A DNA stretch of 64,000 bases, from the NCBI GenBank assembly GCA_963691655.1, contig OY829326.1, positions 142,370,998 through 142,434,997 of the forward strand, read 5' to 3'. The notes below the pieces were generated by a model. That model was given only the letters and a program-made list of their open reading frames with translations, was not told the origin of the DNA and made no database searches. This stretch comes from Toxonevra muliebris (lineage: Eukaryota; Arthropoda; Insecta; Diptera; Pallopteridae). The position numbers and the translations under genes were made by a program. Within the stretch, counting starts at the first letter, position 1. The number at the start of each line of letters is the position of its first letter. Positions 1 through 10,380 of the stretch are shown here, piece after piece.

Positions 1-553
1 CAAGGTGATTGAAAAAATAACTGATTGCGATCTCTCGTCACATACTATAATATTGACCATCGAGATGGACTGACTTTGTACGCATTATTTTAAATAAATA
101 AATAACAAAAGGCATAAATTATTTCAAAAAACTATCTGTGGGTATAGTTCAATTTTTGTTTTTGATTTTTTAAAATATTTTTTCCTGTAGAATATTTTAG
201 GTTTAGGCTTTATGACATGTACATAGGTTTGAGCCTTGTTTATCTTAGGCAACGTTACTCAAATGAGCTTTAAATTCATCAGACTTCCAGTAGTTTTAAT
301 TGAAATTTAAAATATTTCTAAACGTTGAGAAAAAGTAAGTCGGTAGAAAACGGAGCCAAAGTTTTTATTTTGTGAATTCCACTTATAATATTTATTTTTT
401 TAAGAATTTTTTTTTTTCAAAAAATTAATATAATTTTTTGTTTCAAGAATAAAAATTAAAAAAATTCAAATTCCAAAAGTATAAAACTTCAAAGTGCAAG
501 CAAAAAACGAGAAAACAAAAATACGCAAAAAAAAAGAAACCAGTGACAATAAA
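1..553 (+). promoter_or_regulatory. Upstream region and 5' UTR of Vsx
   Basis: This AT-rich stretch precedes the first ATG of Vsx and holds no gene that I can see. A TATAAAA string at 480-486 lies 68 nt before the ATG and could be a TATA box, but such strings are expected by chance in this composition. The frame is open from about 494, but the codon there is GTG, so the upstream 20 residues are not a supported N-terminus. No splice acceptor is obvious before the ATG. The transcription start is unknown. Confidence 0.35.
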
Positions 554-1229
554 ATGCCACAACGTTCCCCTTTCGCAATACAAGAACTGCTCGGTTTGAA
601 TAATTCAGCTGCAGCGGCGGCAGCGGCTGTTGCTGCAGCTGCTACACGCGCCATAAATACACCAAATGGAATTGGTTGCTGTGGCGGCACAGCATCACCG
701 TTACCACCATCAACAGCGATAAGTAGCGGTAGCGCTAGTGGCACACCACCGATTGTTACACAATCCGCTAAATCAAATATATCGACAGCAAGTGATTCAC
801 CGCGTTGCTCCTCGGCGTCATCATCAGCAGGAGGAGGAGTAGGAGGGGGAGGAGGAGGGTGTGTAACAAGTGGCACCGCTGGTGTAGTTTCGACACCTAC
901 ACTTTATACCACCAGCAACACCAATAATAACAACAACAGCAACAACGCCGCACCGACATCTGCATCACCCGCAATCATAACAGCGACAGCAGCTGCATCG
1001 GCATCAGCATTTACTGCTGATCAACATCATCAAATGACCATGGCCGCTGCATCACGCATGGCTTATTTTAATGCACATGCGGCGGTCGCTGCCGCTTTTA
1101 TGCCACATAATTTAAATGCCGTTGTCAATGGCGGTGGCAGCGCGGTTACAGCACATCATTCAGCAGTAGGACATCATCATCACCATCATCATCAGCATCA
1201 GCATCCGCATCATTTGTTGCATGCGCAGG
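554..1229 (+). CDS. Vsx: Vsx homeobox gene, exon 1 (N-terminus with FAIQELLGL motif)
   Basis: This is the first coding exon of a Vsx/Chx10-class paired-like homeodomain transcription factor, a nuclear DNA-binding protein that in flies and vertebrates acts in visual-system and neural patterning. The ATG at 554 is the first in frame and has AAA just before it, a good fly start context. Residues 7-15 read FAIQELLGL, the conserved octapeptide/eh1-like repressor motif of Vsx proteins. After it come an Ala run (about 19-31), Ser/Gly/Thr-rich sequence, an Asn run, and a His-rich stretch near the end. The exon encodes 225 codons plus one base and ends at a good donor (GTAAG from 1230), phase 1, which joins exon 2 in frame. 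The open frame continues only ten codons past the donor. Vsx1 and Vsx2 cannot be told apart from this exon. Confidence 0.88.
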
Positions 1230-1259
1230 GTAAGTTTTTTTTTTTTTTGTAGTAGTTGA

Positions 1260-1860
1260 GGGTTATATTTTTGATAAAGGAACAAAACTATCAAACTGAA
1301 TTTGAAAATCTTAATTTAAATACTGTTCGAAAATTATGAACGGTAAAAATTTTTTCAAGTATTTTGCAAACTCAATTTTTGAACATTTTTTTGTGTAACA
1401 ATTTTTCCTATTAAATTTTTACCAGACTTTTATTCTTTCGTTCTAACTTTTTTAATATTGAAAACTGGGTGGTAATGATTAGTTTAGAGATTAAATTCCT
1501 CTTCAATTACAATTCATTGAAATTTAAATGGGAATTAACATTTTTAATTCCTCAGTACTGGAATTGGTTCATTTCCATTATTTGATTGTAATTTGTAATT
1601 TAAAATTCCTCAGAGAAATAGAAAAAATACGTGAAAACTGAGGAATTTCTCTTCGCTTGTGTAATCAATTACATTTGTGGAATTGAATTCCAAAATTGTC
1701 GGGGTGGGGTTAATTTTTTCATCCCTTTAAAATTTACTTTTTGATTCGTGATCAACGATATCGGAGAGGGAAAGGTTGTTCCACCGAAATTCCCCCTAAA
1801 ATCCCCAAGTGTTTCCATACAAATGCATTTTCCAACCCTCCGCTAAGCCTAAAGTTATCC
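1260..1860. other. Intron stretch with no gene
   Basis: AT-rich sequence. Between about 1470 and 1700 the strings GAATT, AATTCC and AATTAC recur in both orientations, which suggests an old degenerate inverted repeat, but I could not define its ends. Confidence 0.3.
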
Positions 1861-1867
1861 TAAATTT

Positions 1868-2136
1868 ATTAGTCATTTAGTCATGTTTCTCTGACTAATG
1901 ACTAAAACTATAATTTTAGTTGTAACTATGACTAAAATTACGATTTTATTTGCTTTCAATGCGAAGTATCAGAGAAATAGTTGGCAGGTTTTGAAACCTG
2001 CCAACTATTTCTTGAATTATGTATTCCATACAATGCAACAATATTTTAACATAACCCAATCAATTTCAGCTTAAAATATTTCACTTGTCCATATGACTAC
2101 AACTAATACTGGAATAACTGACTAATGACATTTAGT
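1868..2136. repeat. Cluster of TTAGTCA/TGACTAA motifs, left part
   Basis: About seven copies of TTAGTCA or its complement TGACTAA occur in this stretch and in the 8 bases that follow it. About four more lie at 3237-3305, on the far side of the hAT-like insertion at 2145-3224. The insertion therefore split an older repeat cluster of degenerate direct and inverted units. Confidence 0.6.
1973..2012. repeat. Perfect 40-bp palindrome
   Basis: The arms 1973-1991 and 1994-2012 are exact 19-bp reverse complements (left arm AGAAATAGTTGGCAGGTTT) separated by only two bases. It could be the fused ends of a small transposon or a hairpin; no larger element was delimited. Confidence 0.9.
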
Positions 2137-2144
2137 CATTAAAT

Positions 2145-3224
2145 CAAGGCCGTATTTAGGGGGGTGGGGCCTTTGGGTGTTCTGACCTCCCCCTCCCCCG
2201 AAATGTGGAAACTTTATTCTAATTTTAGAGATTAATTGTCAATTGATGGAAAAAAGTCATCTATTTAACGATATGTATTTTTTTTTATTTCCATCGGTTT
2301 TTTTTTCTAAAAAGTCAAATATAAAAAAAAATAAATTTGAAATCTTACTTACACTATGCGATCAAATCCGATTTGTTTTCTTCGACATGAGGTTTGACTA
2401 CGGCTTCAAAAAGAGAAGGTGATACTGAGCACTCCTGCATTCATAGTTTTTCTAGGTCAGTAACTGTTTTTGATTTAAAGTTTCGTCCTGAATCAGTTTG
2501 AAAAGTTTAAAAATTAATAAAAAATAGAAAAAATTATAGGATCCTTGTAAAATTAGTCTTGCTTGAACCCCATTTTTTTCCTAAAACGTGACGTGATGGG
2601 AAGTTTTTGACCTCAACGTGTTCAACGTGAAAAATTCTTTCGCAAAAACTAGGAACCATCTTATTAGCAAACCCCATGCAGTTTTAGGAGACAATCTTAA
2701 ATTGTAATTAATTTCTAGCCCATTATTGCTCAGAGCACCACGACTAGAAAAATCTCTTTCAATGCTATCACTTCACGAATTTAGGGAATATGAGCCAACC
2801 TCATCCGGGCACGAATTCTCAATGATGATCATTTGAAAAAAATGAGCCTCTACTATTTTTGATAATTTTTTTGAGGTTGGGTACATCATCAGTAGTGGCA
2901 AGTGAATGAGTTAACGAAATAATGTCCTTCACGATTAAAAATTGCATTTGAATGCACATTGAATAATATTTATTTGAAATAATTTAATTTGATCATTCTG
3001 TGAATTTGAAATTAAGATTAAAAAAAATTGGAAAATGTTTCCTAAAGTTTTAAGATATTTATCTACTTTTGTCCTTAGTCTGATATTGTCCATCAAATGT
3101 ATCATTGATTTAATTTATTGTATTTAAAAATCACTTTGATAAAAATTATTTATGAATATTTTCTTCGAATGAACCCCCCACCCTCCCCCCCCCCCCCCGA
3201 AAAAAATTTCTGGATACGGCCCTG
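2145..3224. mobile_element. hAT-like non-autonomous element, copy 1
   Basis: The termini are imperfect inverted repeats: the left end begins CAAGGCCGTATTTAGG, and the right end read on the other strand begins CAGGGCCGTATCCAG. The flanks CATTAAAT (2137-2144) and CATTTAAT (3225-3232) match at 7 of 8 bases, as expected for an 8-bp hAT target duplication. No transposase is readable, and a long C run lies near the right end. The interior matches copy 2 (4457-5379) in inverted orientation, for example around the AACCTCATGTC/GACATGAGGTT segment. Class is inferred from TIR form and duplication length only. Confidence 0.72.
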
Positions 3225-3374
3225 CATTTAATGATTGACTAATGGCATTTGGTGATTATGACTAACTATTTAATCATATCTCAATTTAGTCATGATTCGT
3301 TAGTCATGATCAAAATATTAGTTAACTAATTAGATAATTCATCAATTCAAAGCTTGTCAGACAGTGCAGGGAAA

Positions 3375-4040
3375 ATTTTGTTGTCTTAAGTCTTCATGCT
3401 GATCTCACAATCATCTGGGTTCCTGTAAATAGGAATATTGAAATTGGAAGTGAGAAAGCAAATGAATTAGAGCGCAAAAAAGCCCCGCTTGACCTAATTC
3501 ATGCGGAACTGGTACCTGTGTCTCGGGGGGCGATGAAAAAAGGCATCAAACTGCAATGTCTTTCCTTAGCTAGCAGGAAATGGAGGACACTCACATCATG
3601 CAATACCTACCGTGTTGCCTGGCCGATATACGATATCGATAGATCTAGGGAACTTATCACCAGGGACCGTACAGATATATCCTAACTCACAACAGTCTTT
3701 ACAGATTACTGACCTATAGGGACTCATGCAGAGAAACTGCATATAGCTTGTAACAAACACTATAGAAGTTGCGGAAACTCCGACGAGAAGGAAACACTAA
3801 CCCACTTCCTTTGCAAATGTCCAGCCTTAGCAGCTGCAAGAAATAAATCCCTAGGAACCTTCTTTCCAGACCTATCCAATCTCTCGTCTGCCAAACCGAA
3901 CAAGCTCCTTAAATACCTTAACTCCACAAAGTGGATTTAGTTCAACATTCATCTTTTTATCATTAGGAGGGGTAGTGGGGCGAAAAGTTCGGCCTAGGCC
4001 TTCCAGGAGCTGTTGTGCCATAATAGTAGTAGTAGGGATA
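3375..4040 (+). pseudogene. LINE C-terminal remnant (RNase H tail and Cys/His region)
   Basis: With stops and frameshifts this reads as the end of an RNase H-bearing non-LTR retrotransposon ORF2. A segment resembling the motif WVPGHxxIEGNExADELA is seen as WVPVNRNIEIGSEKANELE, so His and Asp active-site residues are lost. The Cys/His tail CGNSDEKETLTHFLCKCPAL and a final STKWI before TAG at 3938-3940 follow. The 3' region ends near 4040 in a short (TAG)n run, as in I/Jockey-type LINEs. It is 5'-truncated and inactive. Confidence 0.65.
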
Positions 4041-4448
4041 GTGGTATCAAAATGGCGCAAAAGCGCTAATTGTGATCTACACGGGGACTGCTGTAGATCA
4101 GCCACATAAACCAACAAAACAACCAATAAGATAATTGAAAAAATTAGTTGATTATGCCCTACTCTGGTTTAGAGGTGCTTTGAACTGTTAATAAAACTAG
4201 TTTGTCTAAACAACTTGCAACTTATTTGGGTCATACTGGCTACTTAGGTGATGATGAACTAGCTAGAAATGGTTTAACAAGAAAACAAATATTAAAAATT
4301 GCCAAATAAAACCAAGTTACATTACTGGAGGGGAATACTGGTAAGGGGCAGTATACATATAACTTAACGCAAATGTTGACCCCCCCCCCCCTTTCCCCCC
4401 CCCCGTCTCCCCCGGTCGAAACGCAACGTAACAAAAGGTTCCAAAACC
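4041..4448. other. Intron stretch with C-rich runs, no gene
   Basis: No recognisable gene. Two runs of C (about 4381-4403) stand just before the second hAT-like element and may be debris of another copy of the same G/C-run family. Confidence 0.3.
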
Positions 4449-4456
4449 CATCGTGA

Positions 4457-5379
4457 CAGGGCCGTAGCCAGGATTTTTTTTCGGGGGGGGGGGGGGAGGG
4501 GCGTTTTCATTCGAAGAAAATTGACATTGACTTGCCATTACTGATGATGAGCCCGACCTCAAAACAATTACCAAAAATACTAAAAATAGTCAAAGGCTCA
4601 TTTTTTTCAAATGATTATCAGTGGGAATTTGGGCCATGATAAGGAATCCTGATGAGGTTGGCTTATATTTCCGAAATTCGTGCAGTTACTGCATTGAAAG
4701 AGGTCTTCCGAGTCGGGGTGCTCTGAGCAATAATGGGTTAATCACATTTTAAGATTGTTTCCTAGAACTTTGGAGCTGACCGACTACTACTGCCCTACAT
4801 GGGCTTTGCGTATAAAATGGTTCCTAGTGTTTGTGAATGAATTTTTTATACTGAACACGAATCTGAAAAATTTCCCACCACGCCACGTTTTAGAAAAAAT
4901 TAGATTTAAAACCCTAAAATAGAATTTTAGGCCATTTTTAAAAATTGGAGAGCTGAACACTGGCGTGCTACAAACTTCGAAATCCAGAAATTATAGGCTG
5001 AATCATGCCCTTCCAAATAAGCCCTAAACCCGAAACTGTTAATCAAAAACAGTTACTGACCTAGAAAAACTATAAATGCAAAATTGCTCAGCATCACCTT
5101 CTCCTTTTTGTATCCAAAGTCAAACCTCATGTCAAAGAAAACAAATCGGATCTGGTCGCAACTAACTACTGTAACTAAGATTTCAAGTTTATGTATTTTT
5201 TTATATTTGACTTTTTAGAAAGAAACCGATGGAAGTAAAAAGTATTTAAAAATGTTCAATAGATTTTATTTTGACTTTTTTTTCATCCACTGGCAATGAA
5301 TATCAAAAAATAGAAGAAAGTTTTCACATTTCGGGGGGAGGGGGGTCAGAACCCCCAAAATTTCCCCCCCCCCCCCTTG
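4457..5379. mobile_element. hAT-like non-autonomous element, copy 2 (inverted relative to copy 1)
   Basis: The left end begins CAGGGCCGTAGCCAGG, followed by a T run and a G run. CATCGTGA flanks both ends exactly (4449-4456 and 5380-5387), an 8-bp target duplication. The right end is degenerate (a C run, then TTG), so the right TIR is eroded. The interior is related to copy 1 read in reverse, which puts two inverted copies about 1.2 kb apart. No transposase frame is visible. Confidence 0.72.
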
Positions 5380-5399
5380 CATCGTGACACCAATAACTA

Positions 5400-5705
5400 C
5401 ACCAAATATGAAACTAAAATCAAACTAAATTTCAAATCGAATTCGGACCAAAACTTAAACAAAAATTAAGACCAACAAAAAACAATCAGACAAAATTCAA
5501 ACTAAAAATCAGACCGAAAATTCGACTTAACTTCAGACCAAAATTTAGATCTAAAAGCTGAACAAAATTCAGACCAAAACTCGATTCGAAAATCAGACCA
5601 AAAGTAGACTTAAATTCAGACCAAATTTACACCAACAATCAGACCAATAACCGGGTCTAAAGAAAGACTAAAAGCTAGACCATAAAATCAGATCTAAGAA
5701 GAGAT
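5400..5705. repeat. Degenerate CAGACCAAAATT-type satellite
   Basis: A run of loosely repeated units of about 13-18 bases built on (A)CAGACCAAAATTC, with frequent A-rich substitutions. The same kind of array occurs at 7630-7673 and 9320-9450 (reverse strand), 26360-26420, 27290-27585 and 27870-27985. Confidence 0.7.
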
Positions 5706-5709
5706 CACT

Positions 5710-7625
5710 AGACGAAGACGAGACAAAAACCTATTATCAATTTTTCCATGCCGTAAGTAGGACATCTATAAATTGACCCTGAAATTTCAGATTTAAAGTA
5801 GTCCAAGTGTGTTTTATAATAAATGATCGTTAGAAATACTTTTTGAAGATTATTTATAAACATTCTCAATTTTGGGAGACGCGCAGTAGTTCTCATATTC
5901 TCGTCTGTATCCATCACTGGAAATATGAAATGCCAGAACTTTGAAATTTCATTGTAGTTATAACCTTTGAAAAGAGCTTAGCATTGCTTACAGTTTTGAT
6001 TGCCCTAAACGGATTATGAAAAAATCGATCATGAACTAGAGTTTTATGGAACTTTTCAATTATTTTTATCCTACTTCTACCACCCCTTTCCTTATATCTG
6101 ATTTTAAATAAGTCTAAGCCTGTGCTTGTGTCCAGTTTTTCTTTATTAAGTAGTGGCGATCATAAGGATATTTAAAGGAAATAATGACTTCAATATTAAT
6201 CCCTAAAGCCTCTCTCTCGGATTCACGGCTATGCTAATGCTAACCAGCTTCCGACTTTAAATATTAGTAGAAACTTTTCACTATTTAAATTAAATGAAAG
6301 ACTTTCAATTATCTACAATGATGCCACAAAAAACAAAACCCTAAAAATAAAACCGGAAATCTCTTTGCCAAAATAGCTTCACATAGTTAGTAGAAAAATC
6401 TCTTTTCATTTCATTTTTATTCACACATTGATTAAACAAATTAGTGAAGAAAAATAAATAAAATTAATAAACATACATACACGTAATTATGAATAACAAA
6501 AGAAAAGTATCTGCATAAAAATTCAAATTAATCGGAAGTCACACAATAAGAAATCAAAAGAAAAAAAAAAAAAGAAACGAAGAAAAATAAACAGAAAACT
6601 GAAAATGTATGAAAAGAAATAATGTGAAATTCTTACCAACAACAAAAGCAAAAACAACAATATTAATACTACTAACAATAAAAGTAATAATGATAATAAT
6701 AATAATAATAATAAAAATAAAATTGAAAAAACTAAAGCCAACTGAATATAAAATAAAATAAGGAAAAAAAAAAATTATAAAAAAATAAACTTAAAATTGA
6801 AATCAGATTAATCCATTCGTACGCTAATTACTTGCAACACTTGAGGGGAACTGACTGTTTGACTATATAACTAACTAACTAACTGACTGACTGACTGGGT
6901 AAGGCAGACACCACTGAATGGATGGATGAAAAGTTGTTGACGATAATGACAAACACTTTACATATGTTGCCGGTACAGCTGTAGCTGTTGTTGCTGCTGC
7001 TGCTGCTGATGAGCCTCAAAATGTCAGTGTACGCCTAATTGCGGCCGCGCGCGTACATACACTCAGTTCTTTATTTTTTTACGCTGGACAGACAATTTAA
7101 TATTCAGACATATCAACGAACTGACCGAAAGATCAGTTTGCATTTATGGCTTAGCATTTGTGAAAATGAAGAAAAAACAAAACTCGTTTGTGAAAACAGA
7201 AACACTTGCTCTGAATTTTTTTGTTTCATATTTTTGTTTTAATTGTTTTTTTTTATTTTTATTATTGTTTTCGTATACGTTTCATAAACAAACTTAATTT
7301 TCAATTATGCCTCTTGCAAAAAACACTTGTATCTGCATATGTGTAGATACGACTACCGAGTACCTACTTTAAGTATGTACATATGTATGTATTGCCTACT
7401 TTATTTTGCAGCTGCTGTTTTTATCTGTATTTGCATATAGTACATATGCATGTATTTTATTTTCTCAAACTTTTACATTTTTAAGCTGCAAATTAAGTTG
7501 AATTATGATATTATGAGAATAAATAAAAAGCTTTACATATATTTTTGCTACTTACTTCATATAAAAGTACATCATTTTTTTTTTAAATATAACATTGACC
7601 GTTTAGAAGGTCTGCCAGGGTACGA
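5710..7625. other. Intron stretch with simple repeats
   Basis: AT-rich sequence with no recognisable gene. It contains an (AAC/AAT)-rich tract at about 6640-6725, a (TAAC)/(TGAC) run at 6869-6898, and a (TGC)n run at about 6988-7010. Confidence 0.4.
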
Positions 7626-7673
7626 ATTTCTGATTTTATGATCTGGTTTTTAGTCTTATCTTAAGTTTGAATT

Positions 7674-7930
7674 TGGTTTAGATTAGGTTAGGTTAGGTTA
7701 AGTTAGGTTAGGTAAGGTTAGGTTAGGTTAGGTTAGGTTAGGTTAGGTTAGGTTAGGTTAGGTTAGGTTAGGTTAGGTTAGGTTAGGTTAGGTTAGGTTA
7801 GGTTAGGTTAGGTTAGGTTAAGTTAGGTTAAGTTAGGTTAAGTTACGTTAGGTTAGGTTAGGTTGGGTTAGGCTAGGTTAGGTTAGGTTAGGTTAGGTTA
7901 AGTTAGGTTAGGTTAGGTTAGGTTAGGTTT
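7674..7930. repeat. Interstitial (TTAGG)n array
   Basis: About 250 bp of TTAGG units, the canonical insect telomere repeat, with scattered variants (TTAAG, TTACG, TTGGG, CTAGG). It follows reverse-strand satellite sequence and is interrupted on the right by an R1-like LINE. The array resumes at 9235-9296 and ends in a SINE remnant, so it is best read as a SINE tail split by the LINE. Confidence 0.9.
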
Positions 7931-9234
7931 AGTAGTCGCCAAACATCTGGACTTACTACAGGCTAGATGCAACGATACAATTGCAAGGGTGAGAAGATGG
8001 TTAAATAGTTCAAGACTGGAGTTGGCAGCGCAAAAAACGGAGGTAGTGCTATTGAGCACAACGAAACAGCGCGAAGAGCTGGTAATCACAGTTGGAGATC
8101 ATTGCATCACCACACAGCCACACCTGAAGTACTTAGGGGTACTCATCGACACAGGGATGACATTTAAGGAGCACTTAGCAGCCGTCAGTGGTAAAGCGGC
8201 TAGAATAAACGGCGCGCTAACGCGCATTATGTGGAATATCGGAGGCCCACGGGAGGGCAGGCGTCAGCTGCTTTCAATGGTGACCAGCTCCGTTATACTG
8301 TACGCAGCACACATCTGGGCGAACGCAAAGAAGACACATCTGAAGGGCATTCGCTCGATTTATAGGCTCAGTGCACTGAGGATTGCCAGCGCCTATCGTA
8401 CGGTGTCGGACGACGCCATTTGCGTCATAGCAAGAAAATTGCCCATTGACCTACTAGCAATAGAAATGAAGCGCCTTTATAATATAACTGGAGAAAGGCC
8501 AACGAACGTCAGGAAAACAGAAGAGAGGAAGCGTACCATTATGGAATGGCAGCGAAACTGGGAGCAGTCCAAAAAGGGTCGCTGCACTTTTAACCTAATC
8601 CCTAATATAGCAGCGTGGATGGAGCGCAAACATGGAGAAGTCGATTATTTCGTCACCCAAATGCTCAGCGGGCATGGGTGCTTTAAACAATATCTGCACA
8701 GATTTAAACTTGAAGAAGACCCGTTCTGCCCGAACTGCCCGAGTGAACCCGAGAACTCAACACACATCATTTTCCACTGCCCACACTTCAACAGCATCAG
8801 CGAGGAACTAGAGAGAGCTTTTGAGGAACCCCCCACGGTAGCCAACTTGACAGCACAGATGTGCGAAACGGTAGAGAAGTGGAATGCAGTACGCAAGATG
8901 GCGAAGAGCATTGTGACATTATTAAGGAATGCTGAATCTGCACGTAAAGCCGAGCGTGCGCAACGAAATATCGCAAATACAGAAGACGACGAGGATGGGT
9001 GATGAACAATAAACAATTATTGACACACCACAAATAGATCCAAACAACAGAATCAACAAACGAGTAACAGCATAAAGCTGAACCAGCCCTGCGAAGTAAT
9101 ACCAACTGGTAGTCCCGCGGGGAGAGTGGTAGGAGAGGAAGTAGGTGGTTTCAGTCGGTAGGAATCCGACATAACCGTAGAACGGGAGTTCTGCTGTATC
9201 TATGAAGATTTCCACCTGCCAACGTACAAAAAAA
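7931..9234 (+). mobile_element. 5'-truncated R1-like LINE inserted in a TTAGG array
   Basis: It starts abruptly inside the reverse transcriptase frame right after a TTAGG array and ends in an A run (9228-9234) followed by more TTAGG units. GTTAGGTTT, a variant of the repeat, is present at both junctions (7922-7930 and 9235-9243) and is the candidate target-site duplication. This is the classic structure of target-primed reverse transcription with 5' truncation. The last 40 bases resemble the end of the LINE at 46780-47586 (shared TATCTATGAAGATTTCC), so both belong to related families. Confidence 0.8.
7932..9002 (+). CDS. R1-like ORF2 C-terminal part (RT thumb and Cys/His domain)
   Basis: About 356 codons remain open, from the end of the RT palm through the thumb to the stop. 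Seen in order: the RT segment LAAQKTEVVLLS; KYLGVLID; the thumb-region AAHIWANA; then a C-terminal Cys/His motif (CPNCPSEPENSTHIIFHC) after the conserved LSGHGCFKQYL. No RNase H domain lies between RT and the Cys/His motif, which fits R1-clade elements. The endonuclease, the RT fingers and the catalytic FADD are missing through 5' truncation, so no active protein can be made. No initiation codon is required; the first codon given is where the insertion begins. Confidence 0.8.
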   Translation, partial: VVAKHLDLLQARCNDTIARVRRWLNSSRLELAAQKTEVVLLSTTKQREELVITVGDHCITTQPHLKYLGVLIDTGMTFKEHLAAVSGKAARINGALTRIMWNIGGPREGRRQLLSMVTSSVILYAAHIWANAKKTHLKGIRSIYRLSALRIASAYRTVSDDAICVIARKLPIDLLAIEMKRLYNITGERPTNVRKTEERKRTIMEWQRNWEQSKKGRCTFNLIPNIAAWMERKHGEVDYFVTQMLSGHGCFKQYLHRFKLEEDPFCPNCPSEPENSTHIIFHCPHFNSISEELERAFEEPPTVANLTAQMCETVEKWNAVRKMAKSIVTLLRNAESARKAERAQRNIANTEDDEDG

Positions 9235-9296
9235 GTTAGGTTTGGTTAGGTTAGGTTAGGTTAGGTTAGGTTAGGTTAGGTTAGGTCAGGCTAGGT
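9235..9296. repeat. (TTAGG)n array continuing to SINE remnant
   Basis: TTAGG units with TTTGG, TCAGG and CTAGG variants between the A-tail of the R1-like LINE and the SINE 3' end at 9297. It is the right half of the array split by that LINE. Confidence 0.85.
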
Positions 9297-9337
9297 TGAA
9301 GTGGCTGTCTAGAGACACACTTAGGCCTGAACGGTCT
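9297..9337 (-). mobile_element. tRNA-derived SINE, 3'-end fragment
   Basis: Only the tail-proximal block (AGTGGCTGTC, then GAGACACACTTAGGCCTGAA on the + strand) is left. It matches the same block in the fuller copies at 18725 and 27600. The tRNA-like head is absent; CAGACC-type satellite in reverse orientation follows directly. Confidence 0.75.
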
Positions 9338-9450
9338 AATTTAAGTCTATTTTTTGTCTTGTTTTCAGTCTAAATTTTGGCTTAACTTTTGATCTGCATT
9401 TTGATCTGAATATTTTAATATGAATTTTGGTCTGATTTTTAGGGGTTGGT
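9320..9450. repeat. Degenerate satellite (reverse strand of CAGACCAAAATT type)
   Basis: Units such as AATTTTGGTCTGATTTTT and TTTTCAGTCTAAATTTTG recur. With the short stretch at 7630-7673 this suggests that a SINE landed inside a satellite array. Confidence 0.6.
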
Positions 9451-9900
9451 CGGCCAGAGGTGATTGCAGGATTGCATGCATCCTGTAACCACGACTAAGC
9501 ACTAGGAGAACTAAAAATATACTGCAACTCGACAAATGATCTGTGCACATGGTGCTATGCAAATGGAAACTTTCGACCAACGACAGATTCAGAAGCTGTG
9601 GAGACGGGGAAGTTGTGGAAACAGTCGAGCATCTGCTATGCCATTCTCCATCACAACAGGAACAACGATTCCGAATTTTCGGGACATGGTCTTTAATAGA
9701 CTATTGGCAGACATAGTTGATACACAGATTTCGCATTTACACAACTTTCTCGTCAAGATTAAATGGTTTACCAAGAACCCAATCTGGATTCACAGGGCAT
9801 CGAATAGATAGGAAGGGTCACCCAAAAACTATAAATGAGGGGTATAGCTATGGACCTAATAGGGCCTCCGAGTGGAAATGCGGTGCGCACACCCCTTTTG
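9451..9900 (+). pseudogene. LINE C-terminal scrap (Cys/His tail)
   Basis: Across shifted frames one reads WCYANGNFRPTTDSEAVETG and then VETVEHLLCHSPSQQEQRFR, which resembles the Cys/His region that follows RNase H in I/Jockey-type ORF2 proteins. Frameshifts break it. Everything upstream is missing. The assignment rests on this one motif. Confidence 0.45.
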
Positions 9901-10380
9901 CAACTTGAGCTATCTGCATTTTCGCAATTCAATCATAAAAATCCATATTTGATATGATATTCAAGTTCCGCTTTATGCTTTTTTGGGAGTTTATTTGTGG
10001 AAGCTGAGTTGGGAAAAATGCAGGTTTGTTCTAGAGGATATGGATGTGGACTTTACTGAGCTGTTCAAAAGTTCCATTCGCTTTAGTTTTTATGTTTTAT
10101 GATGTTTTCATTGGCACCACCATCTAGTTTCAGATTTTTGGTTTTAACACTTTCACCCCTACAAGGAACTAATAGCGTAAGCTAAATTTGCTTTCTCTAT
10201 TTAGCAGTATCGGTTATGTTAGTGTCATAAAATTTTGCCAGCTGATGTGTGCATCGAATACAAAAAATCGGAAAAATTATTGTTTATATCAATTTGCCGG
10301 TTTTGGCTCTACATAAATGTCCCAGCAATACCCGATTTTACTGAGGTTGTCTTTAAAATACTAATGCTGGCCCTTTCGTC
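9901..10380. other. Intron stretch with nothing recognised
   Basis: Unique-looking AT-rich sequence without a convincing frame, terminal repeats or arrays. Confidence 0.3.

Noticed and set aside
480..486. TATA box as firm promoter evidence
   Set aside because: TATAAAA is expected often in such AT-rich DNA; position alone is weak support.
494..553. Longer Vsx N-terminus starting MQAKNE
   Set aside because: The codon at 494 is GTG; the first ATG is at 554 and starts the conserved region.
466..876. Proline-rich reverse-strand frame over exon 1
   Set aside because: It is the antisense shadow of the Ala/Gly/Ser-rich coding repeats.
7674..7930. A true telomere end, because of pure TTAGG repeats
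   Set aside because: The arrays are short, variant-rich, lie inside a gene intron, and are flanked by SINE and LINE sequence on both sides.
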